Source: Vibrio gangliei (GTDB taxonomy: Bacteria > Pseudomonadota > Gammaproteobacteria > Enterobacterales > Vibrionaceae). From it: a DNA stretch of 64,000 bases. Location of the stretch: NCBI RefSeq assembly GCF_026001925.1, contig NZ_AP021869.1, forward strand, positions 372,001-436,000, written 5' to 3'. A program made the translations under genes and the position numbers. The notes under the pieces are model-generated. The model saw nothing but the letters and a program-made list of their open reading frames with translations, was not told where the DNA came from and made no database searches. Every line of letters starts with the position of its first letter. Position 1 is the first letter of the stretch. Below are positions 1 through 12,427 of the stretch, one piece after another.

Positions 1-133
1 TTACCGTTTATCGGAAGCGATTCAATTGGTATCAGAGCTGGAACAAATATGGGGTAATCAGCTACCTTTCGCTGATTTTAACTGGATCTGCCCCGTCGAT
101 TTTTCTCAAACAATACTGGCATTGAAATCATGA
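1..133 (+). CDS. mutL: DNA mismatch repair protein MutL, 3' end only
   Basis: The frame with codons starting at base 2 is open to the TGA at 131-133 and encodes about 43 C-terminal residues. The end resembles the MutL C-terminus (a VDFS..ALK pattern near the stop). MutL links MutS mismatch recognition to MutH nicking; this part belongs to the dimerisation domain. The stop overlaps the miaA start in an ATGA, the usual mutL-miaA arrangement in gammaproteobacteria, and this synteny is the main support. The 5' part lies outside the window. Confidence 0.85.
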   Translation, partial: YRLSEAIQLVSELEQIWGNQLPFADFNWICPVDFSQTILALKS

Positions 134-1068
134 CATCAACACAACCTCTCGCTTTATTCCTAATGGGGCCAACGGCATCAGGTAAAACCGATCTCGCGAT
201 ACGTTTACGCCAACATTACCCTGTTGAAATTATTAGTGTTGATTCGGCATTGATTTATAAAGGTATGGATATTGGTACGGCCAAACCGGATGCCGAAGAG
301 CAAGCCTTAGCACCGCACCGCTTGATTGATATTCTTGATCCTAGTGAGTCGTATTCAGCAGCGGACTTTCGTCGTGATGCTTTACAGCAGATGGAAGAGA
401 TTGTGGCGGCAGGAAAAATTCCATTATTGGTCGGTGGTACCATGCTGTATTACAAAGCTTTATTAGAAGGTTTGTCGCCATTGCCAGCGGCTGATCCTGA
501 AATACGTCAGAAAATTGAAAAAGAAGCACAACAAAAAGGTTGGGAAGTCTTGCATCAAGAATTGGCAGGTATTGATCCTGTTTCCGCTGAACGTATTCAT
601 CCCAATGATCCTCAGCGTTTATCTCGAGCCTTAGAAGTGTTCCGAATTTCAGGAAAAACGTTGACTGAGTTGACGGAACAAAAAGGCGAACCATTGCCTT
701 ATGAGGTGAAACAGTTTGCCATTATGCCAAAAGAACGCTCCGAGCTTCATCGCCGTATTGAGTTACGATTTGAAAAAATGATCGCTGCTGGCTTTGAACA
801 AGAAGTCATCAATTTACGTAATCGAGGTGATCTACATCTTGATCTGCCATCTATTCGTTGCGTTGGCTATCGTCAGATGTGGGAATATCTGGATGGGAAT
901 GGTACATTGGAAGACGCTGTGTTTCGTGGTGTGTGTGCTACGCGTCAATTGGCAAAGCGACAAATTACTTGGTTACGCAGTTGGAACGATTTGACTTGGC
1001 TAGATAGTGAAGATATTGATTCTGCCTTTACTATCGTTTCATGCCAAATCGAAGCATATTGTCGTTAA
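130..1068 (+). CDS. miaA: tRNA dimethylallyltransferase MiaA
   Basis: Transfers a dimethylallyl group to A37 of tRNAs that read UNN codons, the first step of ms2i6A37 synthesis. The P-loop GPTASGKT lies at residues 13-20, and the conserved DSALIYKG...IGTAKP segment with the catalytic Asp is at 38-53. The 312-residue length is normal for the family. Translation is probably coupled to mutL through the 4-base ATGA overlap. In enterobacteria the gene is cotranscribed with hfq; here the 357-base gap before hfq leaves room for extra hfq promoters. Confidence 0.97.
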   Translation: MTSTQPLALFLMGPTASGKTDLAIRLRQHYPVEIISVDSALIYKGMDIGTAKPDAEEQALAPHRLIDILDPSESYSAADFRRDALQQMEEIVAAGKIPLLVGGTMLYYKALLEGLSPLPAADPEIRQKIEKEAQQKGWEVLHQELAGIDPVSAERIHPNDPQRLSRALEVFRISGKTLTELTEQKGEPLPYEVKQFAIMPKERSELHRRIELRFEKMIAAGFEQEVINLRNRGDLHLDLPSIRCVGYRQMWEYLDGNGTLEDAVFRGVCATRQLAKRQITWLRSWNDLTWLDSEDIDSAFTIVSCQIEAYCR

Positions 1069-1704
<636 letters not shown>

Positions 1705-1760
1705 TAACTTTCAGCGAATTTTTATCAATTATTGTCAACAACGATTAAGGAGCGGACTGC

Positions 1761-3068
1761 TTGTTTGACCGTTATGAAGCCGGTGAGCAGGCTGTACTTG
1801 TTCATGTCAACTTCACACAAGAAGGTGAGTGGGAAGATCTCAGCGAATTTGAAATGCTGGTGTCTTCCGCTGGCGTCACATCGCTACAGGTTGTAACAGG
1901 TAGCCGCCAATCTCCACATACGAAATATTATGTTGGAACCGGTAAAGCACAAGAAATCGCCGATACAGTGAAAGCTGTAGGTGCGGAAATCGTGATATTC
2001 AATCATGCGCTAACACCTGCTCAAGAAAGAAACTTAGAGTATTTATGCCAATGTCGTGTACTGGACCGTACTGGTCTAATCCTCGATATTTTTGCTCAGC
2101 GTGCCCGAACTCATGAAGGTAAGTTACAAGTAGAGTTGGCGCAGTTGCGTCACCTATCTACTCGTCTGATCCGTGGTTGGACACACTTAGAAAGACAAAA
2201 AGGCGGGATCGGTTTACGGGGGCCTGGTGAGACTCAGCTAGAAACGGATAGACGCTTATTACGTGAACGTATTAAGGCGATTTTGCGTCGATTAGCGAAA
2301 GTCGCCAAGCAACGTGAGCAAGGGCGTAAAGCGCGTCAGCGTGCGGAAATCCCAACGATTTCTCTTGTTGGTTATACCAATGCGGGTAAATCGACACTGT
2401 TTAACCGTATTACGGAAGCCGGAGTTTATGCGGCGGATCAACTGTTCGCCACCTTGGATCCAACATTGAGAAAAATAGAGTTGGATGATGTTGGTCCTGC
2501 TATTTTGGCTGATACGGTTGGTTTTATTCGACACTTACCACACGACTTAGTCGCAGCATTTAAAGCCACTTTGCAAGAAACGCAAGAGGCTGACATTTTG
2601 TTACATGTTGTAGATGCAAGTGATGACCGTTTTCGTGAGAATATCCATGCGGTAAACGAAGTTCTTGAAGAGATCGATGCACATGAAGTTCCGTCACTGT
2701 TAGTGATGAACAAGATTGATAACATGGACGATCAGAAACCAAGAATAGAGCGTGATGACGAGGGGAATCCGCGTACTGTTTGGGTTTCGGCAATGGAAGG
2801 GCAAGGCATTGACTTGCTGTTTACGGCATTAACCGAACGATTAGCAAGCCAAATTGTTCAATATCGATTGTGTATTTCACCGATGCATCAAGGCAGAATG
2901 CGCAGTTTATTCTTCCAAATGAATGCCATTCAAGCTGAAGAGTACGATGAGCAAGGCAATTTGTTGATTGATATTCGAATGCAGCAAGTTGATTGGTCAC
3001 GATTAGCGAAAAGAGAAGGGGCAGTGTTGATGGACTTTATCGTCAAAGACATCACTGCTACAGTATAA
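1761..3068 (+). CDS. hflX: Ribosome-associated GTPase HflX
   Basis: Binds and splits stalled or stress-inactivated ribosomes. The N-terminal HflX domain covers roughly residues 1-190 and includes the GLRGPGETQLE loop at 151-161. The G domain carries Walker A GYTNAGKST at 204-212 and an NKID motif further on. The start is TTG at 1761, preceded by AAGGAG; it gives an N-terminus (MFDRYEAGEQ) that aligns with E. coli HflX, so I prefer it to any internal ATG. The 435-residue length is normal. hflK follows after 28 bases. Confidence 0.96.
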   Translation: MFDRYEAGEQAVLVHVNFTQEGEWEDLSEFEMLVSSAGVTSLQVVTGSRQSPHTKYYVGTGKAQEIADTVKAVGAEIVIFNHALTPAQERNLEYLCQCRVLDRTGLILDIFAQRARTHEGKLQVELAQLRHLSTRLIRGWTHLERQKGGIGLRGPGETQLETDRRLLRERIKAILRRLAKVAKQREQGRKARQRAEIPTISLVGYTNAGKSTLFNRITEAGVYAADQLFATLDPTLRKIELDDVGPAILADTVGFIRHLPHDLVAAFKATLQETQEADILLHVVDASDDRFRENIHAVNEVLEEIDAHEVPSLLVMNKIDNMDDQKPRIERDDEGNPRTVWVSAMEGQGIDLLFTALTERLASQIVQYRLCISPMHQGRMRSLFFQMNAIQAEEYDEQGNLLIDIRMQQVDWSRLAKREGAVLMDFIVKDITATV

Positions 3069-3096
3069 CGTCATATCTATACGATGGAGCTTTCTA

Positions 3097-4290
3097 ATGG
3101 CGTGGAATGAGCCTGGAAATAACAACGACAACAATGGACGCGATAATGACCCGTGGGGTAATAAAAATAATCGCGGCGGTCGTGAACAAGGTCCACCTGA
3201 TTTGGATGAGGTATTCAACAAACTCAGCCAAAAATTAGGCGGCAAGTTTGGTAAAAAAGGTGGCGGTAAAGGGCCATCTTTTGGCGGTGGTGGTGCAATG
3301 GGCTTCGGCGCAATTGCGATTATTGCCATTTTGATTTGGGTTTTCTCTGGTTTCTATACCATTGGGGAAGCCGAGCGTGGCGTGGTGTTACGTTTAGGTA
3401 AATATGAGCGTATGGTTGATCCTGGCCTTAACTGGCGTCCTCGTTTTATTGACGAAGTCACTCCAGTAAACGTACAGGCGATTCGTTCATTACGCGCATC
3501 GGGTTTAATGTTAACCAAAGATGAAAACGTAGTAACGGTTGAAATGGGCGTTCAGTACCGCGTTTCTGATCCTTACAAATACCTTTACCAAGTGACCAAT
3601 GCAGATGATAGTTTACGTCAAGCAACGGATTCTGCACTGCGTGCCGTGATTGGTGATTCTTTAATGGATAGTATTTTGACAAGTGGTCGTCAGGCTATTC
3701 GTCAAGAAACAGAAAAAACGCTTAATCAAATCATCGATAAATATGATATGGGTCTAACGGTGGTTGATGTGAACTTCCAGTCTTCACGTCCACCTGAGCA
3801 AGTAAAAGATGCATTTGATGATGCGATTGCAGCACGAGAAGATGAAGAGCGTTTCATCCGTGAAGCTGAAGCGTACAAAAATGAAATTTTGCCAAAAGCA
3901 ACCGGTCGTGCTGAGCGTTTGAAGAAAGAAGCTCAAGGTTATACAGAGCGCACAGTTAATGAGGCGTTAGGTCAAGTAGCTCAATTTGAGAAACTATTGC
4001 CTGAGTATAAAGCTGCGCCAGATGTGACTCGTAACCGTTTGTACTTAGATGCGATGGAAAAAGTTTATACCAACAGCTCGAAAGTACTGATTGATTCAGA
4101 TTCTTCAGGCAATATGCTTTATTTACCAATCGATAAGCTAGTGTCAGAATCTAAAAAATCGCAGAGCACGACGACACGTTCGCAAGATAAAAACCAGCCA
4201 ACTTATGATGGAATTCAATTGGATCAGCAAAATACGAATGACACACAAGATGACTCAACTTCAACCTCAACACGTCAAGGGAGATTCTAA
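3097..4290 (+). CDS. hflK: FtsH protease modulator, prohibitin-family subunit HflK
   Basis: With HflC it forms the large membrane assembly around FtsH and modulates proteolysis of membrane proteins and regulators. The first ~65 residues are Gly/Asn/Lys-rich and cytoplasmic. One membrane segment (about residues 69-90) precedes the periplasmic SPFH/Band 7 domain. The C-terminal ~50 residues are Ser/Thr/Gln-rich and probably disordered. Only 2 bases separate it from hflC, so the pair is certainly cotranscribed. Confidence 0.96.
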   Translation: MAWNEPGNNNDNNGRDNDPWGNKNNRGGREQGPPDLDEVFNKLSQKLGGKFGKKGGGKGPSFGGGGAMGFGAIAIIAILIWVFSGFYTIGEAERGVVLRLGKYERMVDPGLNWRPRFIDEVTPVNVQAIRSLRASGLMLTKDENVVTVEMGVQYRVSDPYKYLYQVTNADDSLRQATDSALRAVIGDSLMDSILTSGRQAIRQETEKTLNQIIDKYDMGLTVVDVNFQSSRPPEQVKDAFDDAIAAREDEERFIREAEAYKNEILPKATGRAERLKKEAQGYTERTVNEALGQVAQFEKLLPEYKAAPDVTRNRLYLDAMEKVYTNSSKVLIDSDSSGNMLYLPIDKLVSESKKSQSTTTRSQDKNQPTYDGIQLDQQNTNDTQDDSTSTSTRQGRF

Positions 4291-4292
4291 GC

Positions 4293-5273
4293 ATGCGTAA
4301 GTTAATGATCCCTTTAGTTGCGATTCTGATTGTTGTGACTTTAATGTCTGTGTTTGTTATCCCTGAGGGAGAGCGAGGCATAGTGATTCGTTTTGGCCGA
4401 GTGCTGAAAGATACTAATGATGTATCTAAAATTTACCCACCGGGTCTGCACGTTAAAATGCCATTTTTCGATAGCGTGAAAACGTTAGATGCTCGTATCC
4501 AAACTATGGATGGCCGCTCTGACCGTTTCGTGACTTCAGAGAAAAAAGACGTCATCATCGACAGCTACGTGAAGTGGCGCATCAGTGATTTCGGCCAATA
4601 CTACTTGGCAACAGGTGGTGGTAATATCTTAACGGCTGAGACCTTACTTGAACGCAAGGTGACGGACGTACTACGTTCAGAAATCGGTTCACGTGAAATC
4701 AAGCAAATTGTTTCAGGTCCTAGTAGCGATATTGTCGCTGTAGATAGCATTCAAGAAAGCGAAGTGATTCCTGAATCAGCCAAAGAAGCACTTGAGGTTG
4801 AAGGTGAGCGTGATCAAATCATGCAAGATGTGTTAGAGGATACTCGTGGCAGTGCGATGACAGACTTGGGTGTAGATATTGTTGATTTCCGTATGAAGAA
4901 AATCAACCTACCTGATGAAATCAGTGAATCTATCTATCGCCGTATGCGTGCTGAGCGTGAGTCTGTTGCGCGTAAACACCGCTCTCAAGGTCGAGAAAAA
5001 GCGGAAATCATTCGAGCTCAAGCCGAGCTAGAAGTGGCGACAATTTTGGCGGAAGCAGATAAGACTGCACGTGTAACACGTGGTGAAGCGGATGCAAAAG
5101 CGGCGTCTATTTACTCAGGAGCTTACAAGCAAGATCCTGAGTTTTATGGATTCCTTCGTTCACTAAAAGCGTATGAGAAATCATTCAGCAATAAGAGTGA
5201 TTTGCTTGTGTTGGATCCTAAGAGTGATTTCTTTAAGTACATGAATGATAGTCATGGACAAACTTCAAAATAA
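4293..5273 (+). CDS. hflC: FtsH protease modulator, prohibitin-family subunit HflC
   Basis: Partner of HflK. An N-terminal membrane anchor (about residues 4-22) is followed by an SPFH/Band 7 domain beginning at the EGERGIVIRFGR segment, and then a long Ala/Glu/Arg-rich helix around residues 215-265 typical of prohibitin-like proteins. The 326-residue length is close to the E. coli protein. A strong hairpin terminator follows 22 bases after the stop and probably ends the miaA-hfq-hflXKC transcript. Confidence 0.96.
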   Translation: MRKLMIPLVAILIVVTLMSVFVIPEGERGIVIRFGRVLKDTNDVSKIYPPGLHVKMPFFDSVKTLDARIQTMDGRSDRFVTSEKKDVIIDSYVKWRISDFGQYYLATGGGNILTAETLLERKVTDVLRSEIGSREIKQIVSGPSSDIVAVDSIQESEVIPESAKEALEVEGERDQIMQDVLEDTRGSAMTDLGVDIVDFRMKKINLPDEISESIYRRMRAERESVARKHRSQGREKAEIIRAQAELEVATILAEADKTARVTRGEADAKAASIYSGAYKQDPEFYGFLRSLKAYEKSFSNKSDLLVLDPKSDFFKYMNDSHGQTSK

Positions 5274-5294
5274 TTGAAGTGGAAGTTACTATTT

Positions 5295-5317
5295 AAAGGC
5301 CCCACGGGGCCTTTTTT
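5295..5317 (+). terminator. Rho-independent terminator after hflC
   Basis: AAAGGCCCC, loop ACG-type, GGGGCCTT, then a run of six T. Strong GC stem placed directly after hflC. Confidence 0.9.
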
Positions 5318-5362
5318 ATTGATCGTCGCTTTTGAGTAAGGCGCAAATTGTTGAGATATAAG

Positions 5363-5548
5363 ATGAATGAATTAATTATTGCATTGGGGTTGTTGCTGAT
5401 CTTTGAAGGCATTGGGCCAGCTTTATTTCCAAAAGCATGGCGAGAAATGATCAGCCAAATTGCTCAACAACCTGAAAATCAGCTGAAAAAAATCGGTACG
5501 GGTTTGATTTTGGTCGGCGCTGTTATTGTTTTATGGATGCATTACTGA
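5363..5548 (+). CDS. DUF2065 small inner-membrane protein (YjeT-like)
   Basis: A 61-residue protein with two hydrophobic segments (about residues 2-20 and 43-60) separated by a short polar loop containing FPKAWREM, the DUF2065 layout. In many gammaproteobacteria a member sits between hflC and purA, as here. Its function is unknown. I start it at the ATG at 5363; an in-frame TTG at 5348 would add five residues but has no better ribosome site. It lies beyond the hflC terminator, so it needs its own promoter or read-through. Confidence 0.85.
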   Translation: MNELIIALGLLLIFEGIGPALFPKAWREMISQIAQQPENQLKKIGTGLILVGAVIVLWMHY

Positions 5549-5646
5549 TTTCCTAACATCTTGTGTCATTTGTGATTTTTATCCAGTAACGAAATTTGCA
5601 TAAAAAATCATCGAAAAAAGGACTGCAAGAACCTATGTGGGTGTGC

Positions 5647-5652
5647 TAGAAT
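5647..5652 (+). promoter_or_regulatory. Candidate purA -10 element
   Basis: TAGAAT preceded by TGTGC, resembling an extended -10, 31 bases before the purA ATG. The candidate -35 (CTGCAA, 5623-5628, 18-base spacing) is weak. No PurR-type palindrome is visible nearby. Confidence 0.45.
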
Positions 5653-5662
5653 CCTTTTTTAA

Positions 5663-7000
<1,338 letters not shown>

Positions 7001-7026
7001 TGGTGAATATTGTTAAAGCTCTTACT

Positions 7027-7054
7027 AAAAAGCCGACGTAATGTCGGCTTTTTT
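7027..7054 (+). terminator. Terminator between purA and convergent hmp
   Basis: AAAAAGCCGAC, loop GTAAT, GTCGGCTTTTTT. The A-run and T-run on the two sides let it work in both directions, serving purA and the convergent hmp. Confidence 0.92.
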
Positions 7055-7078
7055 CATGCTTGTAAGCGAGTGATGATA

Positions 7079-8227
7079 CTAAAGCACTTTATGAGGACCA
7101 AAACATTCATAGTGAATATTGGCTTCAGGAACATGTTTGTCAATTAACTGTGAAGCGACAAATTGCATGAACTCGATAGGACCACACAAGTAGAAATCCG
7201 TTGCTATCCAATCAATTGAATTCACATCATTTAAATTCATAAAGCCGTGTTTATCTTTGTACCAAGTTTGTTGAGTTAAGTTCTCTTGCTGTTCTGCATA
7301 ATCAGAAATAATTTGAGAGAAAGCGTGACGTTCAACATTATCGGCAGCATGTAGCCAATGAATATTGGCACTGTGCGTCTCTTTGATACTTTCTAAGATA
7401 GCTAGCATTGGAGTTAAGCCTACACCTGCAGAAATTAAAGCAACGGGTTTGTTATTCTCAGTGTTAAAGAAAAAATCACCAGCCGGGACTGCTAGTTGGA
7501 CCGTATCACCGACTTGTATTTCATTGTGTAGATGATTGGATGCAATGCCATTATCTTCACGTTTGACAGAGATGCGATAAGTTTTTCCATTAGGTGCATC
7601 CGATAAGCTATATTGTCTGATTTCTTGGTTTTCAAGTTTGTCTGAGTTGAGGTAAATACCTAAGTACTGTCCAGGTTTGTAACTGACCACCGCTTTCTTA
7701 TCAATTGGTTCAAAAATAAAGCTAGTAATAACGCTACTTTCAACTGTTTTTTCGATTACTTTGAACTCACGAGTTCCTCGCCAGCCACCTTGCTGCTGTT
7801 CATTCGCTTGATAAATTTCTTCTTCACGATTAATAAATACTTGTGCCAACAAGCCGTATGCTTCAGCCCAAGCATCTAAAACTTCTTGCCCTGGGCTCAT
7901 GAGCTCATCAATGGTCGCTAAAAGATGTGTACCTACGATTTGATATTGTTCTGCAGTGATATTGAAGCTTGTGTGCTTATGAGCAATTTTTTCAACTACA
8001 GGCAATAAAACTTCAATGTTATCTATGTTGGCAGCGTAACCATAAACGGCGTTAAATAAAGCTTCACGTTGACGACCTGTATTTTGATGCGTCAAATTAA
8101 AGATATCTTTTAGTTCAGGATGGTGATTAAACATCCTATTGTAGAAATGGGCGGTTAGTGTTGGGCCTGCTTGAGCAATCAAAGGAGCAGTGGATTTGAC
8201 GATTTCAATAGTATTTTGGCTTAACAT
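7079..8227 (-). CDS. hmp: Nitric oxide dioxygenase (flavohemoglobin) Hmp
   Basis: Converts NO and O2 to nitrate using NAD(P)H. The globin domain (about residues 1-138) contains the KIAHKHTSF segment with the proximal haem His. An FAD-binding domain with RQYSLS follows (about 150-255), then an NAD-binding domain with [10 protein letters not shown] and the terminal [11 protein letters not shown] start at the ATG at 8227, which has AGGG at good spacing; a GTG two codons upstream is too close to that site. The result is 382 residues, slightly shorter than E. coli Hmp. It is divergent from nsrR, with two NsrR-type operators between them. Confidence 0.97.
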   Translation of the reverse strand: MLSQNTIEIVKSTAPLIAQAGPTLTAHFYNRMFNHHPELKDIFNLTHQNTGRQREALFNAVYGYAANIDNIEVLLPVVEKIAHKHTSFNITAEQYQIVGTHLLATIDELMSPGQEVLDAWAEAYGLLAQVFINREEEIYQANEQQQGGWRGTREFKVIEKTVESSVITSFIFEPIDKKAVVSYKPGQYLGIYLNSDKLENQEIRQYSLSDAPNGKTYRISVKREDNGIASNHLHNEIQVGDTVQLAVPAGDFFFNTENNKPVALISAGVGLTPMLAILESIKETHSANIHWLHAADNVERHAFSQIISDYAEQQENLTQQTWYKDKHGFMNLNDVNSIDWIATDFYLCGPIEFMQFVASQLIDKHVPEANIHYECFGPHKVL

Positions 8228-8242
8228 GTTCACACCCTTTAT

Positions 8243-8265
8243 AAGTTGTATTTAATATGCATCTT
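8243..8265. promoter_or_regulatory. NsrR operator 1 (11-1-11 palindrome)
   Basis: Left half AAGTTGTATTT (8243-8253), one central base, right half ATATGCATCTT (8255-8265), whose complement reads AAGATGCATAT. This fits the known NsrR half-site AAGATGCATTT arranged 11-1-11. It lies 15 bases upstream of the hmp ATG, where bound NsrR would block the hmp promoter. Confidence 0.85.
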
Positions 8266-8268
8266 TTA

Positions 8269-8291
8269 AAGTGGTATTATAAATGTATCTT
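8269..8291. promoter_or_regulatory. NsrR operator 2, one strong and one weak half
   Basis: The right half AAATGTATCTT (8281-8291) reads AAGATACATTT on the other strand, 10 of 11 matches to the NsrR half-site. The left half AAGTGGTATTA (8269-8279) is degenerate. It starts exactly 26 bases after operator 1, so the two sites are close to helical phase. It may serve the nsrR side and cooperative repression. Confidence 0.65.
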
Positions 8292-8346
8292 TTAAGCAGT
8301 CAACTATTTATACTTTTTAACTAGGCCATAAAATTTTGGAGATAAC

Positions 8347-8772
8347 ATGCAGCTAACATCTTTTACTGATTACGGTTTAAGATCATTATTCTTTTTAGCC
8401 GCTTTGCCTAATGGTGAATTAAGTAGTATCAGAGTTGTTAGTGAGCGATTTAATGTTCCTAAAAACCATCTTATTAAAGTCATTAATAAATTATCTCAAC
8501 TTGGTTACATTAAAGCGATAAGAGGTAAAAATGGTGGGATTTGCCTTGGTAAAGCAGCAAAAGACATTATATTAGGTGAAGTTATTCGGGACTTAGAGCC
8601 TCTTGTGCTTATCGATTGCTCTGAGAAATCTTGCCATATAACCTCTGCTTGTCGTTTAAAAAAGGCCTTAGCTATTGCCAAGGAAGCCTTTTTATCGGAA
8701 CTAGATAAATATAGCGTCGCAGATATGTTAGAAAGTAATGACGAACTTATTATGCTGCTACGCCCGGACTAA
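8347..8772 (+). CDS. nsrR: NO-sensing repressor NsrR (Rrf2 family)
   Basis: A winged-helix Rrf2-type repressor of 141 residues. The three iron-sulfur ligands are C91, C96 and C102, the positions found in E. coli NsrR. The N-terminal [10 protein letters not shown] and the GKNGG wing are present. Nitrosylation of the cluster relieves repression in characterised orthologues. The divergent hmp and the shared operators make this a self-contained NO response module; purA-nsrR-rnr is also the enterobacterial order. Confidence 0.95.
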   Translation: MQLTSFTDYGLRSLFFLAALPNGELSSIRVVSERFNVPKNHLIKVINKLSQLGYIKAIRGKNGGICLGKAAKDIILGEVIRDLEPLVLIDCSEKSCHITSACRLKKALAIAKEAFLSELDKYSVADMLESNDELIMLLRPD

Positions 8773-8859
8773 TTTTCACAAATTCAAAGCATTTCTGTAG
8801 CTTAGTCTTAGTCTCGGATATACTGAAGGCTACACTTTGCTCACATAAGCAGGTACGCC

Positions 8860-11349
8860 ATGTCTGAACATCATCACATTGATCCTTTCGCCGCTCGCGA
8901 ATCTGAAAAATATGATAACCCTATTCCAAGCCGTGAATTTATTCTCGATTTTCTAAAACAAGCCAATGTGCCGATGAATCGTAATGATTTGTTTGAAGCA
9001 CTTCACCTTAAAGGCGAGGAAGAATATGAAGGCTTACGTCGCCGACTTCGTGCGATGGAGCGAGATGGCGAGTTGGTCTTTACTCGTCGTCAATGTTACG
9101 CGTTGCCAGAGAAGATCGATTTGATTAAAGGCACAGTGATTGGGCACCGTGATGGCTTTGGCTGGGTACGCCCAGAAGGCAGTGCCGGCAAAGATAATGA
9201 TGTGTTATTGCCACACCATCAAATGCGCACCGTCATCCATGGTGATTATGTACTGGTTCAACCAAACGGTACCGATAAGCGTGGCCGCAAAGAAGGGCGC
9301 TTGGTGCGTATTTTGGAAGCGCGCAAAACCAATTTAGTCGGTCGCTTTTTCTTAGAAGATGGCCATGCATTTGTGGTGCCGGATGATTCACGCATCAGCC
9401 AAGATATTTTGATCCCAGATGAATTTCGCGCGGGTGCTCGTATGGGCAACGTAGTTGTGGTGGAGTTGACCGCTCGTGCAACGCGTTCTCGCGGCATGAT
9501 GGGTAAGATTGTTGAAGTACTGGGTGAAAATATGGCACCGGGTATGGAAATTAAGATCGCGATTCATACCCATCAAATCCCGGATGAATGGCCAGAGGCG
9601 GTTGAAAAGCAAGTGGCCCATCTCAGTGAGGAAGTACCAGAAGAAGCCAAAGAAGGCCGCGTTGATTTGCGCGACTTGCCTTTAGTCACGATTGATGGTG
9701 AAGATGCTCGTGATTTTGATGATGCTGTGTATTGCCAAGCGAAAAAAGGTGGTGGTTGGCGTTTATGGGTCGCGATTGCTGATGTGAGCTATTACGTTCG
9801 ACCAAATAGCGCTTTAGATAAAGAAGCGATTAACCGCGGAAACTCAGTCTACTTCCCATCGCAAGTGGTGCCTATGCTGCCGGAAGTGCTGTCAAACGGT
9901 TTGTGTTCGCTCAACCCGCAAGTTGATCGCCTGTGTATGGTATGTGAAATGACCATCTCTGCCAGCGGTAAGCTTTCGGGCTATAAGCACTATGAAGCGG
10001 TGATGAATTCCCATGCGCGTTTAACTTACAACAAAGTCGCTGCCATTCTTGAAGGTGATGAAGAACTGCGTGAGCGTTACCATGCGTTAGTGCCAGATTT
10101 GGAAGAATTGCACAACATGTACAACGTGCTCAAAGTAGCGCGAGAGCAGCGCGGGGCAATTGAGTTTGAAACCGTTGAAACGAAATTCATCTTTAATGAA
10201 TTCCGTAAAATCGATCGCATTGAGCCCGTCATTCGTAATGATGCGCATAAGATCATCGAAGAATGTATGATCCTAGCTAACATTGCTTCTGCTTCTTTAG
10301 TGGAAAAAGCCAAAGAAGCGGCGTTATATCGAATTCATGAAACTCCGGGAGAAGAACGCTTAACAGGCTTTAAAGATTTCTTAGCGGAGTTAGGTTTGAG
10401 CCTAAATGGTGGTCTTGAGCCGTCTCCTACAGACTATGCGCAATTAATGCATCAAATTGGTGAGCGTCCTGATAAAGAGTTAATTCAGACCATGCTGTTG
10501 CGTTCGATGAAACAAGCAATTTATAGCCCAGATAATGCCGGTCACTTTGGTTTGGCATTAAAACGCTATGCTCACTTTACGTCGCCGATTCGTCGTTATC
10601 CTGATTTATTACTGCACCGTGCGATTAAGTATTTGATTGCAAAGCAAAACGGTGTCAATACCGATCGTTGGACTCCAACCGGTGGTTACCATTATTCATT
10701 TGATGATATGGATTACTACGGTGAGCAGTGTTCGATGACCGAACGTCGTGCCGATGATGCGACGCGTGATGTGTCTGATTGGCTCAAATGTGAATACATG
10801 CAAGATCATGTCGGAGAAGAAATGGAAGGGGTGATTGCTAACGTCACCGGTTTTGGTTTCTTTGTTCGCTTGAGTGAATTGCATATCGACGGATTAGTCC
10901 ATATTTCATCGCTTGCCAATGATTATTATCAGTTCGATCCTATTGGACAGCGTCTGGTTGGTGAGAGCTCTGGTTTGATTTATCGTCTAGGCGACACAGT
11001 CTCGGTTAAAGTGCTGGCGGTGAATCTTGATGAACGTCAAATCGATTTTGAAGTGGTCGGCACTACTCGCCAACCGAGAGGCAAAGGTAAAACCGCTAAG
11101 AAGCGTGCTGCCAATGCAGACAAAAAAGCCGCAACCAAGAAAAAACAAGCGGTCAAAGCCAATAAGCCGGGTCAGAAAGCTAAGCCATTGGTTGAACCCA
11201 CTAAACGCCCTGATGGTAGTAATGAGTCGGGCAAAGGCAAGAAGAAACGCACTAAATCAAAGTCGAGTGCTGCAGGAAAGCCAGGAACAAAGCCGAAGCG
11301 CAGTAAACCTTCGGCCAAAAAACGTGCAAAAGCGAAACAAGTAAAATGA
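8860..11349 (+). CDS. rnr: Ribonuclease R
   Basis: Processive 3'-5' exoribonuclease able to degrade structured RNA; acts in RNA quality control and cold shock. Domain order: N-terminal winged helix (about residues 20-85), two cold-shock OB folds (about 85-240), the RNB catalytic domain with the [12 protein letters not shown] metal-binding motif (about 275-600), an S1 domain (about 645-730), and a very Lys-rich tail to residue 829. The tail is usual for RNase R. rlmB follows 59 bases downstream, a conserved pair. Confidence 0.97.
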   Translation: MSEHHHIDPFAARESEKYDNPIPSREFILDFLKQANVPMNRNDLFEALHLKGEEEYEGLRRRLRAMERDGELVFTRRQCYALPEKIDLIKGTVIGHRDGFGWVRPEGSAGKDNDVLLPHHQMRTVIHGDYVLVQPNGTDKRGRKEGRLVRILEARKTNLVGRFFLEDGHAFVVPDDSRISQDILIPDEFRAGARMGNVVVVELTARATRSRGMMGKIVEVLGENMAPGMEIKIAIHTHQIPDEWPEAVEKQVAHLSEEVPEEAKEGRVDLRDLPLVTIDGEDARDFDDAVYCQAKKGGGWRLWVAIADVSYYVRPNSALDKEAINRGNSVYFPSQVVPMLPEVLSNGLCSLNPQVDRLCMVCEMTISASGKLSGYKHYEAVMNSHARLTYNKVAAILEGDEELRERYHALVPDLEELHNMYNVLKVAREQRGAIEFETVETKFIFNEFRKIDRIEPVIRNDAHKIIEECMILANIASASLVEKAKEAALYRIHETPGEERLTGFKDFLAELGLSLNGGLEPSPTDYAQLMHQIGERPDKELIQTMLLRSMKQAIYSPDNAGHFGLALKRYAHFTSPIRRYPDLLLHRAIKYLIAKQNGVNTDRWTPTGGYHYSFDDMDYYGEQCSMTERRADDATRDVSDWLKCEYMQDHVGEEMEGVIANVTGFGFFVRLSELHIDGLVHISSLANDYYQFDPIGQRLVGESSGLIYRLGDTVSVKVLAVNLDERQIDFEVVGTTRQPRGKGKTAKKRAANADKKAATKKKQAVKANKPGQKAKPLVEPTKRPDGSNESGKGKKKRTKSKSSAAGKPGTKPKRSKPSAKKRAKAKQVK

Positions 11350-11408
11350 CTGATATAGAGCATGCGCTCGCAAGGTCAGTCTTTCAAAGTAAGTCTCTAA
11401 GGTAAACA

Positions 11409-12158
11409 ATGAGTAACGAATTTATTTTTGGCATTCATGCCATCAACGCCGTATTAGATAAAGATCCGGCACGTATTGTTGAAGCGTTTGTTCTAAACGG
11501 TCGTCAAGATGATCGCTTAATGCCAGTATTACAACAACTGCAGCAATATGGCGTATCAATTCAGCAAATGAACCGTAAAACATTAGATGCGAAAGCGAAT
11601 GGAGCTAACCACCAAGGGATCATTGCTAAAGTAAAACCCGCTAAAGCACTGAATGAGCATGATCTCGATAGCATTATCGCGCAGTGTGAAGCGAAAGGTC
11701 AGCAACCGCTTTTATTGGTGTTGGATGGCGTAACTGATCCACATAACTTAGGCGCTTGTTTGCGTAATGCTGATGCGGCCGGTGTGGCGGCGGTAATTGT
11801 GCCGAAAGATAAATCTGCCCCATTAACCGGAACCGTAAGTAAAGTAGCCTGTGGTGCTGCAGAAACAGTCCCGTTTGTTCGTGTTACTAACTTGGCTCGT
11901 ACCATGCGTGCGCTACAAGAAAAAGGTATTTGGTTTGTCGGCACGGCAGGTGAAGCCACTCACGATATTTACCAAGCGAAATTAACGGGCCCACTGGCGA
12001 TTGTCATGGGGGCAGAAGGCGATGGCATGCGTCGTTTAACCCGTGAAACCTGTGATGATTTAATCAAGATCCCAATGGCGGGCAGTGTGTCGAGCTTAAA
12101 CGTTTCAGTGGCATCTGGGATTTGTTTGTTTGAAGCGGTGCGTCAGCGTTTAGGCTAA
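11409..12158 (+). CDS. rlmB: 23S rRNA (guanosine-2'-O-)-methyltransferase RlmB
   Basis: Methylates the ribose of G2251 in the peptidyl-transferase loop of 23S rRNA. It has an N-terminal substrate-binding domain ([10 protein letters not shown]) and a SpoU/TrmH knot domain with the [16 protein letters not shown] motif, the [10 protein letters not shown] motif, and the knot segment [15 protein letters not shown]. The 249 residues are near E. coli length. An intergenic repeat element begins directly after the stop. Confidence 0.97.
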   Translation: MSNEFIFGIHAINAVLDKDPARIVEAFVLNGRQDDRLMPVLQQLQQYGVSIQQMNRKTLDAKANGANHQGIIAKVKPAKALNEHDLDSIIAQCEAKGQQPLLLVLDGVTDPHNLGACLRNADAAGVAAVIVPKDKSAPLTGTVSKVACGAAETVPFVRVTNLARTMRALQEKGIWFVGTAGEATHDIYQAKLTGPLAIVMGAEGDGMRRLTRETCDDLIKIPMAGSVSSLNVSVASGICLFEAVRQRLG

Positions 12159-12360
12159 AGCTAGAAGCGAGATACGGGGACGCTGCGCTCGATATCCGAA
12201 AAGCGATATCGTTTATCGGTATTCGAGCGCGTTGTTTCTCGTGGCTCGGAGCGAACTCGCACCCCGTAACCGCTTTTGCTATTACCCGCAACTCGAAGCG
12301 AAGCGCACTCGGCTCTCGAAACAATCTTTTGCTCTTCCTCGCAGTAATCTTTTTGCTTGC
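12159..12360. repeat. Intergenic CGAG-family repeat element, copy 1
   Basis: Starts at the rlmB stop and runs toward the rpsF promoter. It is dense in CGAG/CTCG motifs: GGACGCTGCGCTCG near 12179, TCTCGTGGCTCGG near 12236, and CGAAGCGAAGCGCACTCGG near 12295. These resemble both arms of the better preserved copy at 57342-57511 but are degenerate. A reading frame extends through it into rpsF, but I regard it as non-coding. Confidence 0.65.
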
Positions 12361-12385
12361 CTATTTTATCGACGTCTTATACAAT
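12357..12385 (+). promoter_or_regulatory. rpsF operon promoter candidate
   Basis: TTGCCT (12357-12362), 17-base spacer, TACAAT (12380-12385). Near-consensus sigma-70 promoter just before the structured leader and 99 bases from the rpsF start. Confidence 0.7.
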
Positions 12386-12427
12386 CCGCCCCCTGTGAAA
12401 TCTCGGCCTTTTATATTTTCGTTCCTT

